Source: UBA8529 sp964390565
Lineage (GTDB): Bacteria > Bacteroidota > Bacteroidia > Bacteroidales > Tenuifilaceae
Direction: 5' to 3'
DNA length: 64,000 bases
NCBI GenBank assembly: GCA_964390565.1
Contig: CAYMII010000005.1
Coordinates: 67,458 to 131,457, forward strand
This document shows positions 16,442 through 24,825 of this stretch, piece after piece (within the stretch, counting starts at the first letter, position 1; every line of letters starts with the position of its first letter). Both the position numbers and the translations under genes were made by a program. The notes beneath the pieces are model-generated. The model was not told the DNA's origin and did no database searches. It saw only the letters and a program-made list of their open reading frames with translations.

Positions 16442-17989
16442 CTAAATATCGAATTTTATGCCTTGTGCTAGAGGAAGTTCATGACCGTAGTTAATGTTAA
16501 CTGTTTGTCGGCGCATATATTGTTTCCAAGCATCTGAACCTGATTCACGTCCTCCACCAGTTTCCTTTTCGCCTCCAAAAGCACCACCTATCTCAGCACC
16601 AGAGGTGCTTGTGTTAACATTTGCAATACCGCAATCGGATCCTCCTTCAGCAAGCCATTGCTCCATCTCCATCATGTTGGTTGTGAATAGTGTTGATGAA
16701 AGTCCTTGTGGAACATCATTATTTTGAGCAATAGCCTCATCGAGCGAATTGGCTTTTATTAGATAAAGGATTGGAGCAAATGTCTCTTCTTGTACAATTT
16801 TATAGCTGTTCTTTGCCTCTACAATGGTAGGTAAAACAAAGGTTTGATTCTCAAAACCTTCGCCTGATATGATTTTTTTCCCGTAAACTAATGAGCCTCC
16901 CTCTTGAATTGCTTCATTAATAGAGCTTATATAAGCACTAACAGCTGACTTGTCTATAAGCGGACCAATTAGGGTATCGGGTTTAAGTGGATTCCCAATG
17001 CGTTTTTCAAACTGAGCATAAGCCTTAACTAGGCGACTTTTAACATCATCATAGATTTTTTCGTGAACAATCACTCTTCGTGTTGATGTACAACGTTGCC
17101 CAGCCGTTCCAACAGCACCAAAAACAATTGATGGAATTGCAAGTTCTAAGTTTGCCGAAGGCATAACTAATGCAGCATTGTTTCCTCCTAGTTCGAGGAT
17201 AGTTTTGCCAAACCTTTTCCCAACAATTTGTGCAACATGCTGTCCAACTCTTGTTGAGCCAGTAACAGAAAGCATCGGAATGCGCTTGTCTTCAAGGAAA
17301 TTGTCTCCTAAAACTGAACTTTTTGCAATTATAAGATTAAAAACGCCCTCAGGAACATTATTCTCGATTAATACTTCAGCAATGACATTATGAACAGCAA
17401 TAGCCGTTAGCGGAGTTTTTGAACTTGGCTTCCAAACCACAACGTTTCCACCAGTTACTGCAAGCATCGTATTCCAAGCCCAAACAGCAATAGGAAAGTT
17501 GAATGATGTTACAATTCCAACAATTCCAAGGGGGTGATATTGATCGTACATTTTATGATTTGGTCTTTCGGAGCGAAGCATAGTACCATTCATTAACCTG
17601 GCTTGACCAACTGCAAAGTCGCATATGTCAATCATCTCCTGAACTTCACCCATTCCTTCTTGAAGGATTTTGCCCGCTTCGATGCTTATAAGGCGACCCA
17701 ATTCTTCCTTGTGCTCACGAAGTTTCATGCCTATCTGTCTTACAACCTCTGCTCTTTTGGGGGCAGGCCATTGTTGCCATTCTTTAAAGGAGTTTGTGGC
17801 TTTAGAAATCATATGCTCATAGTCCTCTATGTTGGCTGTTTTTACCTCTGCAATAACTTCACCTGTTGAAGGATTTTCAGATGTTAATGCGGAGCCATGA
17901 GTTTCAATCCATTTAGCACCAGTACTTAACCCGTAATTTGATTTATTGATTTGTAGCTTATTTAATGTTTCACTAATGAGTTTATTCAT
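16442..17989 (-). CDS. Aldehyde dehydrogenase, ALDH7 type (probable aminoadipate-semialdehyde/piperideine-6-carboxylate dehydrogenase)
   Basis: A 515-residue NAD(P)-dependent aldehyde dehydrogenase. The catalytic Cys lies in GTAGQRCTSTRRVIV, the general-base Glu in ILELGGNNAALV, and the nucleotide-binding Lys in VVWKPSSKTP. The C-terminal part NVNTSTSGAEIGGAFGGEKE and the SGSDAWKQYMRR ending are characteristic of ALDH7A1/antiquitin, which oxidises alpha-aminoadipate semialdehyde in lysine breakdown (family knowledge). It is followed on the same strand, upstream, by another aldehyde dehydrogenase for proline/ornithine breakdown with a 53-base gap. No lysine aminotransferase is present here, so the in vivo substrate is inferred from the subfamily only. 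Confidence 0.85.
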   Translation of the reverse strand: MNKLISETLNKLQINKSNYGLSTGAKWIETHGSALTSENPSTGEVIAEVKTANIEDYEHMISKATNSFKEWQQWPAPKRAEVVRQIGMKLREHKEELGRLISIEAGKILQEGMGEVQEMIDICDFAVGQARLMNGTMLRSERPNHKMYDQYHPLGIVGIVTSFNFPIAVWAWNTMLAVTGGNVVVWKPSSKTPLTAIAVHNVIAEVLIENNVPEGVFNLIIAKSSVLGDNFLEDKRIPMLSVTGSTRVGQHVAQIVGKRFGKTILELGGNNAALVMPSANLELAIPSIVFGAVGTAGQRCTSTRRVIVHEKIYDDVKSRLVKAYAQFEKRIGNPLKPDTLIGPLIDKSAVSAYISSINEAIQEGGSLVYGKKIISGEGFENQTFVLPTIVEAKNSYKIVQEETFAPILYLIKANSLDEAIAQNNDVPQGLSSTLFTTNMMEMEQWLAEGGSDCGIANVNTSTSGAEIGGAFGGEKETGGGRESGSDAWKQYMRRQTVNINYGHELPLAQGIKFDI

Positions 17990-18042
17990 GTTACTTTAAT
18001 TTTTTTTTAAGTGAGACTGAACTGTTATTGAGTTTTTTTTGA

Positions 18043-19683
18043 TTATCGGCAAATTTCATCTTTCATAAATGAGTATCTATAATCCGTTGGTGGGTTTAGC
18101 GTCTCTTTTATGGTTCGGGCATTAGTCCAGCGCAAAAGGTTAAGCGAGCTGCCCGCTTTATCGTTTGTTCCCGATGCTCGGGCTCCTCCGAAGGGTTGTT
18201 GGCCTACAACGGCACCAGTAGGTTTGTCGTTGATGTAGAAGTTACCTGCTGCATAGCGCAGTTTCTCCATGGCTTGGTTAATGGCAATGCGGTCAGTCGC
18301 AAAGATTGCACCCGTTAAGGCGTATGGTGAAGTTTGATCGCAAATTTCAAGCGTTTTCTCAAACTCGCTATCCTCGTATAGATAGATGGTAAGAACAGGT
18401 CCGAAAATCTCTTCTTCCATTGTAAGGAAATGAGGGTTTGAGGTGAGAATAACCGTTGGTTCGATGAAGTAACCAACCGATTTATCACCGTTACCTCCAA
18501 ACACTATCTCAGCTTCATTCGATTCTTTTGCCTTTTTGATATAGCCCATAATATTATCGAATGAATCCTCATCGATAACAGCATTTACAAAATTTGTAAA
18601 ATCTGTTGGGTCGCCAACCTTTATCTCGCTAAGGTTTTTGATCATGAGATCCTTGAAATCTGGCCACATTGATTTTGGAATGTATGCCCTTGATGCCGCC
18701 GAGCATTTTTGCCCTTGGTATTCAAATGCCCCACGGATTGCTGCAATAACTGATTCTTCTAATCTTCCGCTTGGGTGAATGATTAAGAAGTTTTTACCAC
18801 CAGTTTCACCAACAAGCTTTGGATACGAGCGGTAAGTACCTAGATTATTTCCAATTTGTTGCCAAAAATGATTAAAAACTGATGTTGAACCTGTAAAGTG
18901 AACTCCAGCAAGCATAGGTTGTTTAAACATCTCTCGTCCAATAACTGAACCTTTACTTGGAACAAAATTGATAACTCCATCGGGCAAGCCTGCTTCCTTG
19001 AAAATCTTCATCAAAATATAGTTCGATAAAACTGAAGTAGTTGCAGGTTTCCAAACCATGGTGTTGCCCATCAATACTGGCGACATGTTAAGATTCGATG
19101 CAATTGCCGTGAAGTTAAATGGCGATACAGCGAAAACAAACCCCTCTAAAGGTCTGTATTCCGTACGATTAAGGTTTGAAACCTCTGAAATAGGCTGACT
19201 GTTATATATCTCGCTAACAAAGAATGCGTTAAATCTTAAAAAGTCGATTACCTCACAAGCAGAGTCAATTTCTGCTTGAAAAGCATTTTTGCTTTGACCA
19301 AGCATAGTCGCTGCGTTAATTAGTGCCCTATACTTTTTAGAAATCAGTTCGGCTATCTTTATTGTTATCGATACCCTATCGATCCACGAGATATCTTCCC
19401 ATACTTCCTTTGCTTTTAGTGCAGCATCAGCTGCCATCTGTATCTCCTTTTCGCCTGCCATGTGAAAGTTGGCAAGTACATGCGAGTGTTTGTGGGGCAT
19501 TACGACTTTTCCCATAACACCAGTTCGTACCTCTTTGCCACCAATGATTAGCGGAATATCCATTACAGTTCTTGAAAGATTTTCTAGCTCTTTTTCTAAT
19601 GCCACCCTTTCAGGCGAGCATGGTGCATATCCCAAGATAGGTTCGTTTGTAGGTCGTTCAAATTTAAAAATAGCGTTGTTCAT
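18043..19683 (-). CDS. pruA: L-glutamate gamma-semialdehyde (1-pyrroline-5-carboxylate) dehydrogenase
   Basis: A 546-residue aldehyde dehydrogenase of the stand-alone eukaryote-like P5C dehydrogenase group. Catalytic Cys is in EYQGQKCSAASRAYIP, the conserved Glu in LVGETGGKNFLIIHP, and the C-terminal motif QQPFGGARASGTNDKAGS is diagnostic. It oxidises glutamate semialdehyde to glutamate with NAD, the final step of proline and arginine breakdown. No proline dehydrogenase domain is fused or adjacent. It probably shares a transcript with the downstream ALDH7-type gene. A -7 box TATATTTGC occurs on the minus strand at 19714-19706, just upstream of the ATG, but without a correctly spaced -33 TTG. 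Confidence 0.92.
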   Translation of the reverse strand: MNNAIFKFERPTNEPILGYAPCSPERVALEKELENLSRTVMDIPLIIGGKEVRTGVMGKVVMPHKHSHVLANFHMAGEKEIQMAADAALKAKEVWEDISWIDRVSITIKIAELISKKYRALINAATMLGQSKNAFQAEIDSACEVIDFLRFNAFFVSEIYNSQPISEVSNLNRTEYRPLEGFVFAVSPFNFTAIASNLNMSPVLMGNTMVWKPATTSVLSNYILMKIFKEAGLPDGVINFVPSKGSVIGREMFKQPMLAGVHFTGSTSVFNHFWQQIGNNLGTYRSYPKLVGETGGKNFLIIHPSGRLEESVIAAIRGAFEYQGQKCSAASRAYIPKSMWPDFKDLMIKNLSEIKVGDPTDFTNFVNAVIDEDSFDNIMGYIKKAKESNEAEIVFGGNGDKSVGYFIEPTVILTSNPHFLTMEEEIFGPVLTIYLYEDSEFEKTLEICDQTSPYALTGAIFATDRIAINQAMEKLRYAAGNFYINDKPTGAVVGQQPFGGARASGTNDKAGSSLNLLRWTNARTIKETLNPPTDYRYSFMKDEICR

Positions 19684-19894
19684 AGTTATTTATATTTATT
19701 TCGGCGCAAATATATAATCGATATGCAAAAAAATACATAACGAAAATCATGTTTTGAAAACAATTTAATAATTAGATTCATTCTAAATAACATCAATTTT
19801 GCTTTAATGTTCGATGTTTTGGATGATTTTTAGATATTAGTACAAACTCACATCAAACCTGATAATTGTTATCATTCGACATTTGTTTTTTGCT

Positions 19895-19902
19895 TACTTT
19901 TG
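19895..19902 (+). promoter_or_regulatory. Possible -7 box of the tungstate/molybdate cluster
   Basis: TACTTTTG fits TAnnTTTG and lies 44 bases upstream of the ModE-like ATG. No TTG lies at the preferred 17-23 base distance, so this is a weak call. The rest of the 263-base gap between the divergent genes is AT-rich without other signals I can support. Confidence 0.35.
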
Positions 19903-19946
19903 AGCAATAATTCTATTGGGATTTTACCTAATGTAATTTCAGGTAT

Positions 19947-20336
19947 ATGGCTGGTTCAAAGGGTTCGAAGTACTACGATATATTTTTAGATTTCTCGATA
20001 TTCTTAAAGCACAAGGATGATGGACACCCTGTGCTTTCGGAGGAGCATTTTGAGTTAATGCTAAATATAGGAGCCTTAGGTTCACTGGCTGCATCGGCTG
20101 AAAAGATGAAGATTAGCTACCGAAAGGCTTGGGAACTTGTTCGTCAATCGGAGAAAACCCTTGGTTTTGTTCTGATTGAGAAGCATCGTGGCGGAAAAGA
20201 TGGTGGTAATTCAACACTTTCAGCAGATGGGCTAAAACTAGTAGAAGCATATAAGGAACTTCGTGCTGAATTCGACGCTTCGGCAAAAAGGATTGTGAAA
20301 GATTTTTTCAAAACTATTAATTCTGATAAGGAATAA
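19947..20336 (+). CDS. ModE-like winged-helix regulator (DNA-binding domain only)
   Basis: A 129-residue protein whose middle (about 30-115) matches the N-terminal DNA-binding domain of ModE: LNIGALGSLAASAEKMKISY, RKAWELVRQSEKTLG, and the wing IEKHRGGKDGGNSTLSADG. ModE represses molybdate uptake genes when its C-terminal MOP domains bind molybdate; those domains are absent here, as in many short ModE-like proteins (family knowledge). It is the first gene of a plus-strand cluster ending in a WtpABC importer, so regulation of oxyanion uptake is the natural role (inference). How the short form senses metal is unknown. The next gene starts 3 bases after the stop. Confidence 0.8.
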   Translation: MAGSKGSKYYDIFLDFSIFLKHKDDGHPVLSEEHFELMLNIGALGSLAASAEKMKISYRKAWELVRQSEKTLGFVLIEKHRGGKDGGNSTLSADGLKLVEAYKELRAEFDASAKRIVKDFFKTINSDKE

Positions 20337-20339
20337 TCG

Positions 20340-21080
20340 ATGATATATTTAGTGGGCATTGACGATACCGACAATTTGGAGAGTAGGGGTACAGGCTTTA
20401 TTGGACGCACAATGGGTGAACTTATAACTTCATCAGGGTTAGGTGTTTGTGGAGGTGTGTCGAGACATCAATTGCTTTTCGATCCTAGAGTTCCTTACAC
20501 ATCTCACAACTCATCGCTTTGCCTTGAAATTGAAACGAATAGGCCCGACGAAGTTTGGGATAAGATGGTTGATTATCTCTTAAATGCTTGCGCTCCTGGT
20601 TCCGATTGTGGATTGTGCATGGTTGAAGCCGATAATGTTCCAAAGTCGATTGTTGAGTGGGGCTTAAGCGCTAAACGCGATTTGCTTAAGCAAGTTGATG
20701 CTCATGCCTTAGCAGCAAAGGAGAAAATAAAGTTAATTGGATTAACAGGTAACCACGATGGGGTAATTGGTTCAATGGCTGCAGTTGGCCTAAGGGCATG
20801 GGGAAGCGATGGTCGTTTTGTAGGGCTAAGAGGAACAGAGGTTAGAACGATAACTGGGATAAAAACACCTTCCGAAATAAAAAAATTAGTTCATTTGCAT
20901 AATATTGTTACCCCTGAGGGTGAATCGGTGGGCGATGATGCTCCAATTTTACTGGAAGGATGGCTCAGGCCAGTTCATCGAAAGGGACAAATTACATTGA
21001 TAGTAAATAAAATTGATAATAATGAAGAATACTGCTACAAACTCGCAGACAAGGAGTATATCAAAAACATTTCCAACTAG
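20340..21080 (+). CDS. TiaS-like protein without zinc ribbon, in the tungstate/molybdate cluster
   Basis: A 246-residue protein starting MIYLVGIDDTDN, the hallmark of the ferredoxin-like and kinase parts of archaeal tRNA-Ile2 agmatidine synthetase (TiaS). A second half (about 125-200) contains GLTGNHDGVIGSMAAVGLRA, like the nucleotide-binding region of that family. TiaS is about 420 residues with OB-fold and zinc-ribbon domains for tRNA binding; these are missing. Bacteria use TilS and lysidine instead, so a tRNA role is unlikely. Its location 3 bases after the ModE-like gene suggests a task in tungstate/molybdate handling (inference). Cysteines (CAPGSDCGLC, about 88-97) could bind metal. Function unproven. 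Confidence 0.65.
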   Translation: MIYLVGIDDTDNLESRGTGFIGRTMGELITSSGLGVCGGVSRHQLLFDPRVPYTSHNSSLCLEIETNRPDEVWDKMVDYLLNACAPGSDCGLCMVEADNVPKSIVEWGLSAKRDLLKQVDAHALAAKEKIKLIGLTGNHDGVIGSMAAVGLRAWGSDGRFVGLRGTEVRTITGIKTPSEIKKLVHLHNIVTPEGESVGDDAPILLEGWLRPVHRKGQITLIVNKIDNNEEYCYKLADKEYIKNISN

Positions 21081-21591
21081 CATTGCCTTATCGGCACAGG
21101 TCATCCTGTTATTGATGGTTGGCTTTTTTGCAACTTGGTTGCATTTCCGTTTCCGTATTCCTTTAAACATGCCCGGTCGACATGGTTTAGAGTTTATGCT
21201 TTTAGTCATGGGTGCAAGAGCACTTTCAGAGTTAAGGGTTACTTCAACAATCACAATCACAGGCTCGATCCTTGCAACAATGATTCCTGGTTTACACTAC
21301 GGTGATCCAATGTTACCCGTTACATATCTCATGATGGGAGTTGCTATCGATTTTGCATGGTATAAATGGCGCTCGGTATGGGTTTGGATTCCGCTTGCTG
21401 CTCTACTAGGAGGTCTTGTTTATAGTTTTATTCCTGTTATTAGGATGATTTTTTCTCCAATGTTTGGTATAATTCATAATTCGCTTAAAGGAGGATTGTT
21501 ATTCCCTTGGTTTACACATCTAACTTTTGGCTTTATTGGTGCGTTAGCAGGTGTGGGAGTCGCTACTGGAATTAAGAAGTTGAAAAAATAA
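21022..21591 (+). CDS. Small polytopic membrane protein of the tungstate/molybdate cluster
   Basis: About 189 residues with five or six transmembrane segments (near 22-42, 52-72, 82-102, 112-132, 135-150 and 160-185) and a short basic tail (IKKLKK). The start is uncertain: ATG at 21013 or 21022, both inside the end of the TiaS-like gene, so translation is coupled. The shape resembles ECF-transporter substrate-binding components, but I see no diagnostic motif and do not recognise the family. It sits between the TiaS-like gene and a strong terminator. Function unknown; a role in the same uptake process is inferred from position. Confidence 0.6.
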   Translation: MKNTATNSQTRSISKTFPTSIALSAQVILLLMVGFFATWLHFRFRIPLNMPGRHGLEFMLLVMGARALSELRVTSTITITGSILATMIPGLHYGDPMLPVTYLMMGVAIDFAWYKWRSVWVWIPLAALLGGLVYSFIPVIRMIFSPMFGIIHNSLKGGLLFPWFTHLTFGFIGALAGVGVATGIKKLKK

Positions 21592-21595
21592 AATC

Positions 21596-21622
21596 AAAAA
21601 GGATGTGTTTTGCATCCTTTTT
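21596..21622 (+). terminator. Terminator or attenuator inside the tungstate/molybdate cluster
   Basis: AAAAAGGATG (21596-21605) pairs perfectly with CATCCTTTTT (21613-21622) around a 7-base loop and leads into a T-run. The next gene starts only 15 bases later, so this either separates two transcripts or limits read-through to the receptor and importer genes. Confidence 0.75.
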
Positions 21623-21636
21623 TAATACCTATCGAT

Positions 21637-22509
21637 ATGAAGATAATTGCTGGTCGATTTTTGATGATTGTTGCCCTACTGGGGATTGCTGGTATATCAT
21701 GCAGCAAGTCGGATTCCTATGCAGGGAAACCAACCATTGAGCTAATAGCTGATGAAGGATTTATTGCTAAGGACACGGCAGCATACGAAGCGGATCCGCT
21801 TCGTTTTAGAGTTCATTGCAAGTACAATGGCGATCATGCGTTAACAAACCTAATTGTGGCTCGAAACGACGTTAGAGTTGTTGATGAGGGCTTTTATTCA
21901 AAAGAGTTTACAAAGGATATCGATTTTGCCAAAAGTAGTAGTGAGTTAGATTCAATAGTTTTTACAATTCGCGATATTGAAAGTAGTGCAGCATCTACCA
22001 GTATTAAAGTTCAAAAAAAGGCTGGATCTGGTGGTGGAGAGTTGAAGTGGTACACGAATGTTACCCTCGATGCACAAAATGCAGTTGGGGGAAAAGGTTT
22101 TCTATCGTTTGCAAATGGGTTAACCTATACAAAGCAAGAAGCATCAGCAGTTGCTCAAAATATTAATCTGCTCTATTACTACGATGCCGCAGGTGATGCA
22201 AATACAATAGCATCTCCTGGAGCCAACCTTGCAGGACTTCTGGATTTGTCAGGATGGAGTGTTTTTAATACTACTCGCTATATCAAGATGAGTAATTTAT
22301 CACAGACTCAATTCGAGGCAATTACTGATCCTGTTTATGTAGTAAATGCTTACAATGCAACTGGCAATCGAAAGGCAAAAAACCTTGTGGTTGGCGATAC
22401 CTATTCATTTAAAGATGAAAGTACTGGCAAGTATGGAATCTTCAGGGTTAACAGTGTTGTAGGGCAAGATGCTGGTAAAGTTGTGATTTCTATTGTAATG
22501 CAGAAGTAG
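21637..22509 (+). CDS. Lipoprotein of unknown function next to the TonB-dependent receptor
   Basis: A 290-residue protein from the ATG at 21637 (an in-frame TTG at 21610 lies in the terminator loop and is unlikely). The N-terminus has a hydrophobic stretch ending GIAGISCSKSD, a lipobox-like site with Cys22. The body is beta-rich, with an N-terminal Ig-like part (about 35-135) and a C-terminal part with repeated NLLYYYDAAGD / ITDPVYVVNAYN patterns. I do not recognise it. It ends 8 bases before the TonB-dependent receptor start, so the two are co-translated. A surface-exposed accessory to that receptor is a reasonable inference, by analogy to SusD/SusC pairs, although the sequence does not look like SusD. 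Confidence 0.7.
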   Translation: MKIIAGRFLMIVALLGIAGISCSKSDSYAGKPTIELIADEGFIAKDTAAYEADPLRFRVHCKYNGDHALTNLIVARNDVRVVDEGFYSKEFTKDIDFAKSSSELDSIVFTIRDIESSAASTSIKVQKKAGSGGGELKWYTNVTLDAQNAVGGKGFLSFANGLTYTKQEASAVAQNINLLYYYDAAGDANTIASPGANLAGLLDLSGWSVFNTTRYIKMSNLSQTQFEAITDPVYVVNAYNATGNRKAKNLVVGDTYSFKDESTGKYGIFRVNSVVGQDAGKVVISIVMQK

Positions 22510-22517
22510 CAATTAGT

Positions 22518-24809
22518 ATGAGGAATATATTCTTTCTATCTCTTTTGTTTGCAAATATCTCACTCTCAGCATTTGGGCAAAATTGCTTGCGAGGCGTTGT
22601 GTTGGATGATAAAACCAACGAACCGTTATCGGGCGTAGCAATTAGGCTTTATGGAACAACATTGGGCTATGCTACTGATTCAAAAGGTGAGTTTACCATT
22701 TGTGATTTAAAGCAATCTGATATAACGCTTGAGTTTAGCCATGTTGGCTATAAGTCCTCTATAAAAGCAAATGTTACTGCATCCGAGAAACTGAAGGTTT
22801 ATCTTGTTGAATCACCTATTGCAATTGATCCTATTGTAGTTACTGCAACATTAAATCCGCAGTCTACATGGGAAGTTCCATCGATGGTGAGCGTTATCGA
22901 CAGCGTCAAACTTCGTTCACAATCTGCCTTGAATACTGATAATTACTTGCAAACCATTCCCGATCTTTTTATCAACAGGTCGAATGGAATCTTCTCGAAA
23001 AATGCTAGCGTCACAATGCGAGGGTTAGATGGAACAAACCGTGTGTTAATTTTATACGATGGTGCGCCCTTAAATAAAACATCCTACGGGTTTATTAATT
23101 GGAGTCTAATATCTCCCGATCTTGTTGATCAAATCGAGGTGGTTCATGGGCCATCGTCTGCATTATTCGGAAATAATGCGATGGCTGGCGTTATCAATAT
23201 AAGAACTAAAGAACCAATTAATTCACCTTTTTACGGTTCTGTGACAGGGGAGACTGGGAGCCTAGACCTTTATGGTGCACGAGCGATGATTGGTGGTAAA
23301 CTTCCAATTACTAAAAGAGGTGTCAATCTAATGATTAATGGGTTTTATCGAAAGGGCGATGGGTATATTATCCAGCAACCTAAAGATAGGGATAGCACTT
23401 GTGTCCCAGCATACTTAATGGAAAAAGGGATGACTTACAAAGTAAATATTCCAATTTCCGATAGTTCCTCAATTTATGCCGGTGGTAACCTTTATCAAGA
23501 TAAACGGAGTTCTGGAAAAAAGGTCTATTTGAGTGATGGGAGTTACGACTCATATACCACAAACCGCATTCGTTTGGGCTACAAAGGCTATGTTGGGAGA
23601 GTTAAATTGGATATTTACAGTTATGCTCAAAAAGAAAAATACTTAAATCAAACTGATAATATTAATAAAACAGGAGAATATAAACTTTCAAATACCTATC
23701 AAACATCTGGGGATATTGGCTTTTGGGCAAATGCTTCACGGAGTATTGGCTTACAAAACGAGGCAATATTTGGAGTCGATCTAAAGCATGGTTGGATGGA
23801 TGCTGAGGATATCTACAGAACTTCAACTGACGATCTAACTAGAAAAGGAAAGGTAACTTTTGCGGCAGTCTTTTTACAAGATGAACAAACCCTTTTTCAA
23901 TCTAAAGTGAAGATATTAGCAGGAATTCGATTTGATCATGCGAGGTTCTATGATGGTTTACTCGATGTTAAAGGACCTACTAAAAATACAGGATTCGAGA
24001 ATGATACTCTGGCCAATTTCCCAGCAAACTCTTGGAGTGACATAAACCCTAAACTAGGAATTAGGTATTTCCCAAATAAATGGTTAAGCGTATACGGCTC
24101 AGTGGCATCAGGTTTTATGCCTGCAAAATTAGATGATTTATGCTCATCAAGGAAGATTAGTAAAGGGTTTAAAATGGCTAACCCGGATTTAAAACCCGAA
24201 CATCTTATAACATATGAAATTGGAGGAGGTGTTAAGTTGAAAACTTTATTGAGATTCGACCTCTCATTATATTTATCGAATGGATACGATTTTCAGTACT
24301 TTGTATCAACAGGAAAGTTCCTTGATATTGGAGGTGATATTCAACCAATTGTTAGACGCGAAAATATTACCTCTGTGAGGGTTTATGGTGGTGATGCATC
24401 TGTTACTATTACTCCGATAAAGAGTTTTACAATCAGTGGTAATTTTTCGATGAATCATTCTGAAATTACAAAGTATAAAGTTGACCCTTTGAAAGATACA
24501 ACAAATCTAAAAGGTAAATTGCTTGCTGAAGTACCCATACGACAAGCTTCTATCGAAACGATGTATCTTAATAAGTTTGTCAATATAGGTTTAGCCTGGA
24601 TTTATATTGGGCCACAATGGGGTGATGAAGTAAATAGTTACCAAATTGATTCTTGGAATACATTCAATCTAAGGCTTTGGAAAGATTATCGGTCAGTTAG
24701 AATGGCTTTAGATATTCAAGACTTGCTTGATAAGCAATTTGTTGATAAGAAGGATTTATTGTCTCCTGGTAGGTTTGTGCAACTGTCAGTATCATATAGT
24801 TTTAAATGA
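22518..24809 (+). CDS. TonB-dependent outer-membrane receptor, probable tungstate/molybdate receptor
   Basis: A 763-residue protein: signal peptide (FFLSLLFANISLSAFGQ), carboxypeptidase-like domain (about 22-105, GVVLDDKTNEPLSGVAIRLY), plug domain (about 118-230, with SVTMRGLDGTNRVLILYDG and VEVVHGPSSALFGNNAMAG), and a 22-strand barrel ending FVQLSVSYSF. It should move a substrate across the outer membrane with TonB-ExbBD energy. It is smaller than SusC-type proteins and resembles metal-chelate receptors. The next gene, 16 bases on, encodes a tungstate-binding lipoprotein, so tungstate or molybdate, free or chelated, is the likely cargo (inference; no such specificity can be read from the barrel). 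Confidence 0.85.
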   Translation: MRNIFFLSLLFANISLSAFGQNCLRGVVLDDKTNEPLSGVAIRLYGTTLGYATDSKGEFTICDLKQSDITLEFSHVGYKSSIKANVTASEKLKVYLVESPIAIDPIVVTATLNPQSTWEVPSMVSVIDSVKLRSQSALNTDNYLQTIPDLFINRSNGIFSKNASVTMRGLDGTNRVLILYDGAPLNKTSYGFINWSLISPDLVDQIEVVHGPSSALFGNNAMAGVINIRTKEPINSPFYGSVTGETGSLDLYGARAMIGGKLPITKRGVNLMINGFYRKGDGYIIQQPKDRDSTCVPAYLMEKGMTYKVNIPISDSSSIYAGGNLYQDKRSSGKKVYLSDGSYDSYTTNRIRLGYKGYVGRVKLDIYSYAQKEKYLNQTDNINKTGEYKLSNTYQTSGDIGFWANASRSIGLQNEAIFGVDLKHGWMDAEDIYRTSTDDLTRKGKVTFAAVFLQDEQTLFQSKVKILAGIRFDHARFYDGLLDVKGPTKNTGFENDTLANFPANSWSDINPKLGIRYFPNKWLSVYGSVASGFMPAKLDDLCSSRKISKGFKMANPDLKPEHLITYEIGGGVKLKTLLRFDLSLYLSNGYDFQYFVSTGKFLDIGGDIQPIVRRENITSVRVYGGDASVTITPIKSFTISGNFSMNHSEITKYKVDPLKDTTNLKGKLLAEVPIRQASIETMYLNKFVNIGLAWIYIGPQWGDEVNSYQIDSWNTFNLRLWKDYRSVRMALDIQDLLDKQFVDKKDLLSPGRFVQLSVSYSFK

Positions 24810-24825
24810 TAAAAATATATAAAGT

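Noticed and set aside
20340..21080. Calling the GIDDTDN protein a tRNA-Ile2 agmatidine synthetase
   Set aside because: It is 246 residues, lacks the OB-fold and zinc ribbon, and bacteria use lysidine for this codon.
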